From contig SKTQ01000300.1 in assembly GCA_007122505.1 (NCBI GenBank), forward strand, positions 1-8,871: a stretch of 8,871 bases of DNA. Direction: 5' to 3'. The notes under the pieces are model-generated. The model made no database searches, had not been told where the DNA came from, and saw nothing but the letters and a program-made list of their open reading frames with translations. The translations under genes were made by a program, and so were the position numbers. Every line of letters starts with the position of its first letter. Within the stretch, counting starts at the first letter, position 1. The DNA is from Bacteroidales bacterium (lineage in GTDB: Bacteria > Bacteroidota > Bacteroidia > Bacteroidales > UBA7960). Of the stretch, positions 1 through 5,871 are shown piece after piece.

Positions 1-697
1 AGTCTTCCAGCAGATCGTAAAGATTCCATTCGCTGCTCGAAACATAAAAGAATGGATGAAAAGCATCCTTTTCAACGCCTCTTTCCAGGGCACAGTAAAA
101 TGAAGCAACACCCTTGAAAGGTACCCGCATTATGGCATTTTTAAAGAGCATAAGCCGAAGTTTCCGGAAAGTATTGGTAGAATGCGACACCAGAACGGTA
201 TCATCGATATCTGAAACGATCACTCTTTTTTCGTTTGGCGAAACAATGCGAACTTCACCTTTGGCGGTTACCAGGGGTTGATTTTTAACTATCTCATCCA
301 ACAACATAAATTCAACGGTATGCCAGTCTCTTTTTAGAATGGCAGGTGAAATATCTTTTACATTGAAGTAAAAAGAGAAAAAACCCAACTCATCAGTTTC
401 GGCAACGGCCTTTTTACCCAGAAAACTTGCTTCAACCTTTACCCCCGGTATCTGATCGCTTGAAAACCGCTTGATCATAGCAAGCACATTTCTCCACACA
501 TGCTGTTTATCGACGGGTTTTTCCAGGCCCTTGTCTTCGATCACCATACCCCTGATATACACATGCTGATCATTGCCGAATCCGCGATAGGCAAGTATCC
601 GGGGTTTCCCCAGCCAGCCGGCCTTTTGTTTTAAATAAATTTTGAATAGTTTAAAGGGTTTTTTTACTCCCTTTAAAATGGGTTTGAAAACTTTCAT
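1..697 (-). CDS. App1/DUF2183-family phosphatase (putative phosphatidate phosphatase), C-terminus cut by window edge
   Basis: The first 232 residues of a larger protein can be read on the minus strand; the reading frame is still open at base 1. The family (App1 catalytic domain, DUF2183) is a HAD-type, Mg-dependent phosphatase whose yeast founder dephosphorylates phosphatidate to diacylglycerol. The HAD nucleophile motif DxDxT is seen as SDIDDTV, with D163, D165 and T167. A second motif follows as YVSSSEWNLYDLL near residues 218-230, where the family has its conserved serine. Residues 35-160 form the family's non-catalytic N-terminal region, including the AYRGFG start. The first 25 residues are rich in lysine and could touch acidic membranes; there is no signal peptide, so the protein is probably cytosolic. 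The ATG at 697 is the first in-frame start after a stop near 772. It is divergent from a lipid kinase. The family call is solid; the lipid substrate is inferred. Confidence 0.88.
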   Translation of the reverse strand, partial: MKVFKPILKGVKKPFKLFKIYLKQKAGWLGKPRILAYRGFGNDQHVYIRGMVIEDKGLEKPVDKQHVWRNVLAMIKRFSSDQIPGVKVEASFLGKKAVAETDELGFFSFYFNVKDISPAILKRDWHTVEFMLLDEIVKNQPLVTAKGEVRIVSPNEKRVIVSDIDDTVLVSHSTNTFRKLRLMLFKNAIMRVPFKGVASFYCALERGVEKDAFHPFFYVSSSEWNLYDLLED

Positions 698-756
698 GAC
701 ATTTTGTATACTACCTGTTTCCTTTTGAAGTTTTATTATTACTGCAAGTGGCGAAT

Positions 757-770
757 AATCATGTATGATT
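757..770. promoter_or_regulatory. 14-bp perfect palindrome AATCAT-GT-ATGATT, candidate operator
   Basis: Two 6-base arms separated by GT are exact reverse complements. The site lies about 60 bases before the phosphatase ATG and about 124 bases before the kinase ATG, in the shared upstream region. It could bind a dimeric regulator. Short AT-rich palindromes also arise by chance, so this is only a candidate. Confidence 0.25.
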
Positions 771-847
771 CAAGCTACAAAAAATGAACTTTTTAACTAA
801 TTGCAAACCATGCAAAAGCTGTTCCGTGATGTATTTTTGAGTTTCCA

Positions 848-866
848 GTTACAATTGTGATGTAAC
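848..866. promoter_or_regulatory. Inverted repeat GTTACA-N7-TGTAAC upstream of the lipid kinase, candidate operator
   Basis: Six-base arms at 848-853 and 861-866 are exact reverse complements around a 7-base centre. The repeat ends 27 bases before the kinase ATG. The 19-bp symmetry is the size expected for a dimeric helix-turn-helix regulator, and the position would suit repression of the kinase gene. It could also form a weak hairpin in the mRNA leader. No regulator gene is nearby to name. Confidence 0.3.
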
Positions 867-893
867 AACCACCTCTCAAATAAACAACAAGAT

Positions 894-1766
894 ATGAAAA
901 TACTATTCGTTGTCAACCCGGTATCCGGAAAAACCGGCAAAAAAAACATTGAGAAGATCATTACAGAATATGCTGCTCAATATCATTTTAGTTGGGAAAC
1001 CTGCCATACAGAAAAGCAGGACTCCGGTAACAAAATTCAAAAAAAGATTGGAGAATTCAATCCAGATCTTGTCATAGTGGTTGGTGGAGACGGAACCATA
1101 AATCTTGTTGGAGGCTTACTTTTGAACAGTGCCATAGAAATTGGCATTCTTCCGGCTGGTTCTGCCAATGGCCTTGCCTACAACCTTGATATTCCGGGCA
1201 ATTTTGGAGAAGCCTTGCAACAAACGCTGAAAGCAAAAGCGCAACCCTTTGATATAATCCGCATCAACCAGCATCACATTTGTCTGCATTTGGGCGATGT
1301 GGGAATTAATGCACAAACGGTTAAACGCTTTGAAAAGGAAGGATCAAAAGGTTTTTTTGGCTATGGAAAACATATGATACAAGAGCTTCGGACAAAAAAG
1401 CAGGCATTCTCCTTTTACCTGTCAACTGAAGGGCATAAAAAAAAATATACAGCAGAAATGCTTGTCCTGGCCAATGCCAAAGCATACGGAACGGGGGCCA
1501 TGATTAACAGGGATGGCAAAACCGATGATGGCAAGTTTGAAATCATCATCATAAAACCTTATCCCTGGTGGAGCCTGTTTCGTTTGATGAGGTTGCTTTT
1601 TATTGGCAAACGCACCCATGTGGATTTTGTAAAGGTGTTGTCTGTCAGCAAGGCAGATATACAATTCAGCAAGCCCCAGGACCTTCAGGCCGATGGTGAA
1701 ATGATTGAAGCCATATCGGCAATCCGCGCAGAAATTGTGCCTGCTGCATTAAAGATTCGTTATTAA
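894..1766 (+). CDS. Diacylglycerol-kinase-family lipid kinase (YegS/BmrU/SphK-like)
   Basis: This 290-residue protein has the length and motifs of the soluble DAGK_cat family, which transfers the ATP gamma-phosphate to a lipid hydroxyl (diacylglycerol, a sphingoid base or a related lipid) at the inner membrane face. Visible motifs are NPVSGK (8-13), the nucleotide-binding GGDGT (64-68), the following loop LPAGSANGLA (86-95), the acidic DDGKFE (211-216) and the late DGE (267-269). The loop resembles the LPAGSGNALA loop of sphingosine kinases more than the usual PxGTxNDFA of bacterial diacylglycerol kinases, so the substrate is open. There is no signal peptide or membrane helix; the patch at PWWSLFRLMRLLFIG (near 219-233) may contact membrane. 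The ATG at 894 gives the standard N-terminus MKILFVVNP. It is divergent from the App1-type phosphatase, whose chemistry is the reverse. Confidence 0.9.
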   Translation: MKILFVVNPVSGKTGKKNIEKIITEYAAQYHFSWETCHTEKQDSGNKIQKKIGEFNPDLVIVVGGDGTINLVGGLLLNSAIEIGILPAGSANGLAYNLDIPGNFGEALQQTLKAKAQPFDIIRINQHHICLHLGDVGINAQTVKRFEKEGSKGFFGYGKHMIQELRTKKQAFSFYLSTEGHKKKYTAEMLVLANAKAYGTGAMINRDGKTDDGKFEIIIIKPYPWWSLFRLMRLLFIGKRTHVDFVKVLSVSKADIQFSKPQDLQADGEMIEAISAIRAEIVPAALKIRY

Positions 1767-2065
1767 AAATTTCTGTTTCCTTTTCATTTACTAGCGCCCC
1801 GACATCAATGCACCGGGGGAGCTAAAGGTATAATGTGCAATATTTTCCCCAGTGTTTTTATAATGAAGACGGATTTGGTGAATTCGTCACTTACCTGGCT
1901 ATTCAAAAGCCACAGGCTGATTTTCCTGACAATACCGCAGTTCGTGCAAACAGACAAAAAGGATAAAACAAGAAAAATATCTCATGGTATAGTAATTGAC
2001 AGTTCGCAGGTAAGATGCAAAGCATAAATACACTGATTATCTAATAAGTATTAAAGAAAACGATT
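1767..2065. other. 299-base intergenic region before the ferredoxin gene
   Basis: No convincing gene is seen. A 64-codon frame at 1833-2027 has an unusual composition, no recognisable motif and no leader, and is probably chance. The stretch contains a GC-rich hairpin at 1793-1823, a second imperfect hairpin at 1894-1916 (CCTGGCT / AGCCA-CA-GG), an exact TTGACA at 1996-2001 without a good -10 box at normal spacing, and a 12-bp AT palindrome (TAATA-AG-TATTA) at 2042-2053 just before the ferredoxin ATG. The promoter of the ferredoxin-ppsA unit should lie here but cannot be fixed. Confidence 0.5.
1793..1823 (+). terminator. Candidate hairpin terminator after the lipid kinase gene
   Basis: CCCCG at 1797-1801 pairs with CGGGG at 1814-1818. 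The flanking AGC (1793-1795) pairs with GCT (1821-1823) across a small internal loop. The structure begins 27 bases after the kinase stop codon, the right place for a transcript end. It lacks a following T-run, so it is not a classical intrinsic terminator and may only stabilise the 3' end. Confidence 0.3.
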
Positions 2066-2260
2066 ATGGCACTAAAAAAGGTTTGGATTGAGAAAGGATG
2101 CACCGCATGTGTATTATGCGTTGACATTTTCCCCCAGGTATTTAAAATGGCTAATGGTACTGCTGCTGTTAGGAAGGATGTACATCTTGGCATTGAAAAG
2201 GATAGCATAAAAGAGGCAGCTGGCATCTGCCCGGAGGAAGTTATCCACTATGAAGAGTAA
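2066..2260 (+). CDS. Single-cluster [4Fe-4S] ferredoxin
   Basis: This 64-residue acidic protein is a low-potential electron carrier of the cytoplasm. It has exactly four cysteines: C12, C15 and C18 in CxxCxxC, and C55 in a CP pair near the C-terminus. This is the ligand set for one [4Fe-4S] cluster, as in the monocluster ferredoxins of Thermotoga and many anaerobes. The usual fifth cysteine after the first motif, which pairs in a disulfide in the Thermotoga protein, is F22 here (VDIFPQVF), and no sixth cysteine exists. The gene lies 41 bases before ppsA on the same strand, so the two are probably co-transcribed. This suggests a role near pyruvate metabolism, for example with a pyruvate:ferredoxin oxidoreductase encoded elsewhere, but no partner is present here. 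The leader before the ATG is A-rich and has no Shine-Dalgarno sequence. Confidence 0.9.
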   Translation: MALKKVWIEKGCTACVLCVDIFPQVFKMANGTAAVRKDVHLGIEKDSIKEAAGICPEEVIHYEE

Positions 2261-2292
2261 ACCATAAAACTATGAAGAGTAAACCATAAAAC
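2247..2292 (+). repeat. 22-bp tandem duplication spanning the ferredoxin stop codon and ppsA leader
   Basis: Two exact 22-base copies lie at 2247-2268 and 2269-2290, and two further bases (2291-2292) continue the period. The first copy includes the last three ferredoxin codons and its stop. The second copy is purely intergenic and ends 11 bases before the ppsA ATG. Each copy also contains a five-codon frame, ATG to TAA, encoding MKSKP. The duplication leaves the ferredoxin protein unchanged and lengthens the spacer from 19 to 41 bases. It looks like a recent slippage event. Confidence 0.95.
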
Positions 2293-2301
2293 GGAATTAT
2301 T

Positions 2302-4683
2302 ATGAGTAATTATATTCGATTCTTTAGTGACTTAACCAATGAGGATACAGCTAAGGTAGGAGGGAAAAATGCCTCTCTTGGCGAAATGATAAGCAAGCTC
2401 GAACCCAAAGGCATTCGTATTCCGGCCGGATATGCCACCACAGCTACTGCATACTGGGACTATTTGGACCACAATGGGTTGCGGGAAAAGCTGCAGGAAT
2501 TACTTAACAATCTGGACAAAAAGGAGTTCAAAAACCTGAGACAAACAGGGAAAAAAGCACGTGAACTGATTATGAAAGGAGAGTTTCCGGCAGAGCTTGC
2601 GAAAAACATCAAGGAGGCCTATAAAACGCTTGAAGAAAAAGAAGAGGTACTGACCAGTGTTGCTGTCAGGAGCAGCGCAACGGCGGAAGATCTTCCGGAA
2701 GCCTCATTTGCCGGACAGCACGACTCTTTCATGAACGTAAAAGGCCCTGAAAAAACACTGGAGGCCTGCAAAAAATGTTTTGCATCTCTTTTTACAGACC
2801 GCGCCATCCAGTACCGTGAGCATAATGGATTTGATCATATGAAAGTGGCACTTTCGGCGGGGGTGCAAAAAATGGTACGTGCTGATAAAGCTTCGGCGGG
2901 AGTAATTTTTACTATACTTCCGGAGAGTGGTTATGAAGAGGTGATATTCCTCACGGGCTCATGGGGTTTGGGTGACAATGTGGTGCAGGGTGCTGTTAAT
3001 GCAGATGAGTTTCATGTCTTTAAACCGTCATTAAAAAAAGGAATGCTTGCTATTATCTCAAAAAAAATCGGTACCAAAGAGAAAAAAATGGTGTATACCA
3101 AAAGCAGCGAGAAAAGCAAAGCAACCACAAAAAACATAAAAACTCCCTTAAAAGACAGGAAAAAATTCATTCTTACCAATGAAGAAATAAGGTTATTGGC
3201 CAGGTGGTCGCTGGAAATTGAAGAGCATTACGATATGCCTATGGATATTGAGTGGGCAAAAGACGGAGAAAGTGGTGAGCTTTATATCGTGCAAGCTCGT
3301 CCTGAAACGGTACACAGCAGTGAAGAAAAGACAAAAATTAAAGAATACCGGCTGAAAGGTGAGGGCAAAGTGCTTGCTTCAGGGACTGCTATTGGAGAGA
3401 AAGTCGCAAAAGGCACAGCCCGGATCCTTGGTTCTCCTGATGAGTCTGAAAAGCTGAGGGAAGGAGACGTGCTGATAACTGAAATAACAAACCCTGACTG
3501 GGATAATGTAATGAAAAAAGCTTCTGCAATCATTACTGATAGTGGTGGTCGCACCAGCCACGCTGCAATTGTAGCCCGGGAACTTGGAGCCGTTGCAGTG
3601 GTAGGTACTGAAAATGCAACCAGCGCTATTAAAGACGGTCAGCAAATAACCGTTTCATGTGCCGAAGGGGAAAAAGGAAATATTTATGAAGGATCCCTGG
3701 AATGGGAAGAAGAGGAAATTGATTTCTCAAAATATGATGAACCTTCAACAGAGGTGATGCTCATACTGGCAGATCCTTCAATAGCATATTCTTACAGCGA
3801 TTATCCTGTTAAGGGTGTTGGTTTGATGCGCCTGGAGTTTGTAATAAACAATGCCATCCAGACACACCCCCTTGCACTTGCTGAATATGATACCCTTAAA
3901 GATAAAAAAGCAAAAAAGACCATAAAAGAACTCACAGCGTCCTATGATGACAAACGACTATACTTTGTTGAAAAACTGGCTGAAGGGGTTGCTCAAATCG
4001 CCGCTGCCTTTTATCCGCGCGATGTAATAGTACGCTTGACAGATTTCAAATCCAATGAATACGCCAATTTGATCGGGGGCAAAGAATTTGAACCTGATGA
4101 AGAAAATCCGATGCTTGGCTTCAGAGGAGCTTCCAGGTATTACAGCGAAGAATACAAAGAAGGATTTAAAATGGAATGCGAAGCCATGAAGATGGTAAGA
4201 GACCAAATGGGATTCACCAATGTAAAACTTATGATACCCTTTTGCCGGACTGTGGAAGAAGGCAAAAGAGTAGTCAACCTGATGGGTGAATACGGTTTAA
4301 AACAAGGCTGGAACGACCTGGAAATATATGTTATGAGCGAAATTCCCTCTAATGTAATGGAGGGTGAAGAACTGGCCGGGGTATTTGATGGGTTCTCCAT
4401 TGGTTCTAATGACCTTACCCAGTTAACCCTTGGTCTTGATCGCGACTCTGAACTGGTTAGCAGATTATTTGATGAGAACAATGCCGCTTCCAAACAAATG
4501 ATCACTATGGCCATTGAAAAAGCAAAAAAGAAGGGCAGAAAAATTGGCTTATGCGGCCAGGCACCCAGTGATTTCCCCGATTTTGCCAGATTCCTGGTTG
4601 AACAAGGCATTGACAGCATTTCATTTAATCCCGATGCTGTAGCAAAAGGCATTAAAAACATCCTGGAGGCAGAAGGAAAATAA
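2302..4683 (+). CDS. ppsA: Phosphoenolpyruvate synthase (pyruvate, water dikinase)
   Basis: This 793-residue enzyme converts pyruvate, ATP and water to PEP, AMP and phosphate, the entry step of gluconeogenesis from lactate or pyruvate. Its length matches the Escherichia coli enzyme. Three domains are visible. The N-terminal ATP-binding domain (about 16-340) has VGGKNASLGEM, VAVRSSATAEDLPEASFAG with R123, and the metal/ATP residues around E317 and Q331-A-R333. The swivelling phosphohistidine domain (about 365-455) has GGRTSHAA with H420 as the phosphocarrier. The C-terminal TIM barrel (about 480-790) has PEP-site R510 and R578, metal ligands E680 and N703-D704, and catalytic C751 in GLCGQAPSD. 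That last motif marks PEP synthase and not pyruvate phosphate dikinase. All key residues are intact. It follows a ferredoxin by 41 bases and precedes ldhA by 95. No gene for the regulatory kinase/phosphorylase of this enzyme is present here. Confidence 0.95.
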   Translation: MSNYIRFFSDLTNEDTAKVGGKNASLGEMISKLEPKGIRIPAGYATTATAYWDYLDHNGLREKLQELLNNLDKKEFKNLRQTGKKARELIMKGEFPAELAKNIKEAYKTLEEKEEVLTSVAVRSSATAEDLPEASFAGQHDSFMNVKGPEKTLEACKKCFASLFTDRAIQYREHNGFDHMKVALSAGVQKMVRADKASAGVIFTILPESGYEEVIFLTGSWGLGDNVVQGAVNADEFHVFKPSLKKGMLAIISKKIGTKEKKMVYTKSSEKSKATTKNIKTPLKDRKKFILTNEEIRLLARWSLEIEEHYDMPMDIEWAKDGESGELYIVQARPETVHSSEEKTKIKEYRLKGEGKVLASGTAIGEKVAKGTARILGSPDESEKLREGDVLITEITNPDWDNVMKKASAIITDSGGRTSHAAIVARELGAVAVVGTENATSAIKDGQQITVSCAEGEKGNIYEGSLEWEEEEIDFSKYDEPSTEVMLILADPSIAYSYSDYPVKGVGLMRLEFVINNAIQTHPLALAEYDTLKDKKAKKTIKELTASYDDKRLYFVEKLAEGVAQIAAAFYPRDVIVRLTDFKSNEYANLIGGKEFEPDEENPMLGFRGASRYYSEEYKEGFKMECEAMKMVRDQMGFTNVKLMIPFCRTVEEGKRVVNLMGEYGLKQGWNDLEIYVMSEIPSNVMEGEELAGVFDGFSIGSNDLTQLTLGLDRDSELVSRLFDENNAASKQMITMAIEKAKKKGRKIGLCGQAPSDFPDFARFLVEQGIDSISFNPDAVAKGIKNILEAEGK

Positions 4684-4778
4684 GCGAAACCGCTCATATT
4701 GCCATTTGATACCCTAACCTGAAAAAGGAAATAATTTTTTTTTACATCGGGGTATATATAATACGTAAAATCATTTTT
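4684..4778 (+). promoter_or_regulatory. ppsA-ldhA spacer with a possible -10 box
   Basis: The 95-base gap holds a small AGCG-AAAC-CGCT hairpin at 4683-4694, overlapping the ppsA stop codon, and an AT-rich stretch with an exact TATAAT at 4757-4762. There is no good -35 box 17 bases upstream. A start from this -10 would give a leader of only about 10 bases. No terminator is visible, so read-through from ppsA into ldhA is possible. Confidence 0.3.
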
Positions 4779-5768
4779 ATGAAAACAACAATATTCAGTA
4801 TTGCAACATATGAAAAACCATTCCTGGAACAAGGTAATCAGGATGGTCTGGAATTAATTTTTGAAAAAGAAAAACTCCATGCAGACACTGCCGGCCTTGC
4901 TAAAGGAAGTGAAGCAGTTTCCATATTTGCCAGTGACGAGGTTCCGGCACCGGTTCTGGAAAAACTGAAAGAGATTGGGGTAAAATATATTGCGACCCGA
5001 ACAACAGGTATCGATCATATTGACACTGATAAAGCCAAAGAGCTCGACATAAAAGTGGCCCATGTTCCAAGTTATTCACCCCACAGTGTAGCAGAGCATA
5101 GTATAGCACTTATGCTGGCACTTAATCGTAATCTCATTACGGCTCATTCTAAAGCGAAAGATTACAACTTTTTGCTGGACGGCCTGGTGGGCTTCGACAT
5201 GAACAACAAGACCGTGGGGATGATCGGAGCCGGAGAAATTGGCAGTGTAAGTGCCAAAATCCTAAACGGGTTTGGATGTAAACTGCTTATATTTGATATT
5301 GACGTTAACGAAGATCTTGTTGGGAAATATGGAGCCGAATATGTGGACATTGACGAACTATGCAGGAAATCTGATATTATAACCATTCACGCCCCTTACA
5401 CTGAAGATACCGAGTACCTGATCAACAAAGAAAAAGTTGACATGATGAAAGATGGTGTGATGATTATTAACACCGCAAGGGGAGCAATTTGCAAAACAGA
5501 GGATCTCATTGAAGGTTTGAAAAATGAAAAAATTGGTTCTCTGGGTATTGATGTGTATGAGTATGAAAAAGGGCTCTTTTTTGAAGACCACTCATGCGAG
5601 ATCATGAAAGACGATCTGTTTGTACGCTTGATGGGATTTAAAAATGTCCTGGTTACTGCACACCAGGCTTTTCTAACCCGGGAGGCATTAAAAGAAAACA
5701 TCGATACCACACTTGCAAACTTGCGCAAATGGGCCAAAGGTGAGAACGCTGACTATGAAGTCGGTTGA
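4779..5768 (+). CDS. ldhA: D-lactate dehydrogenase (NAD-dependent)
   Basis: This 329-residue cytoplasmic enzyme interconverts pyruvate plus NADH with D-lactate plus NAD+. It belongs to the D-isomer-specific 2-hydroxyacid dehydrogenases. The Rossmann motif GAGEIG is at 150-155. The acidic residue ending the next strand, D173, favours NAD over NADP. The catalytic set is R234 (NTARGA), D258 and E263 (DVYEYE) and H295 (AHQAFLT), each one position lower than the numbering I recall for the Lactobacillus enzyme. The C-terminal segment GLFFEDHS through DDLFVRL, then NVLVTAHQAFLT, is characteristic of the LdhA subgroup and not of glycerate or phosphoglycerate dehydrogenases. The ATG at 4779 gives a normal N-terminus. 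It lies between ppsA and a lactate permease gene, so it may serve fermentation (pyruvate to lactate, then export) or lactate use, depending on redox state. Confidence 0.93.
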   Translation: MKTTIFSIATYEKPFLEQGNQDGLELIFEKEKLHADTAGLAKGSEAVSIFASDEVPAPVLEKLKEIGVKYIATRTTGIDHIDTDKAKELDIKVAHVPSYSPHSVAEHSIALMLALNRNLITAHSKAKDYNFLLDGLVGFDMNNKTVGMIGAGEIGSVSAKILNGFGCKLLIFDIDVNEDLVGKYGAEYVDIDELCRKSDIITIHAPYTEDTEYLINKEKVDMMKDGVMIINTARGAICKTEDLIEGLKNEKIGSLGIDVYEYEKGLFFEDHSCEIMKDDLFVRLMGFKNVLVTAHQAFLTREALKENIDTTLANLRKWAKGENADYEVG

Positions 5769-5780
5769 GATTGAAAGGAA

Positions 5781-5808
5781 TTTGATTTTCTATTTATAAC
5801 AAATCAAA
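5781..5808. promoter_or_regulatory. Inverted repeat TTTGATTT-N12-AAATCAAA before lctP, candidate regulatory site
   Basis: Eight-base arms at 5781-5788 and 5801-5808 are exact reverse complements, with centres 20 bases apart, about two helical turns. The repeat starts 12 bases after the ldhA stop and ends 63 bases before the likely lctP ATG. It could be a two-site operator for lctP or an mRNA hairpin between the two genes. The arms contain TTGAT/ATCAA, the half-sites of FNR-type boxes, but the spacing is far too wide for a standard FNR site. It has no T-run on the plus strand, so it is not a classical terminator. Confidence 0.35.
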
Positions 5809-5871
5809 AAAAATCTGCAAAAACTGGCCGTTTATGTTCGATTGAGGCGTTTTCAAAAGTTGCTTACGTGT

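Larger units (their letters stand above)
698..893. other. Divergent intergenic region between phosphatase and lipid kinase genes
   Basis: These 196 bases must carry the promoters of both outward-facing genes. Two perfect inverted repeats are listed separately. A shorter one, TTGCA-N5-TGCAA, lies at 801-815. No convincing Bacteroidota promoter (TTTG, then TAnnTTTG about 20 bases later) could be fixed in either direction, and there is no clear Shine-Dalgarno sequence before either ATG. The A-rich leader just before 894 is typical of Bacteroidota. Confidence 0.6.

Noticed and set aside
1833..2027. 64-codon plus-strand frame between the lipid kinase and ferredoxin genes
   Set aside because: No family motif, no leader typical of the neighbours, and the sequence reads like translated intergenic DNA.
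1996..2030. Exact TTGACA at 1996-2001 as promoter for ferredoxin
   Set aside because: No acceptable -10 box at 16-18 bases; Bacteroidota promoters rarely use this element.
2302..4683. Pyruvate phosphate dikinase instead of PEP synthase
   Set aside because: The C-terminal GLCGQAPSD motif, the length of 793 and the overall match to PpsA favour PEP synthase.
4140..4832. 230-codon open frame on the minus strand over the end of ppsA and start of ldhA
   Set aside because: It lies antisense to two well-supported genes, has a composition dominated by reverse-read codons and no recognisable domain; it is a long shadow frame.
5396..5737. 113-codon minus-strand frame inside ldhA
   Set aside because: Antisense to the catalytic half of ldhA, whose active-site residues are intact.
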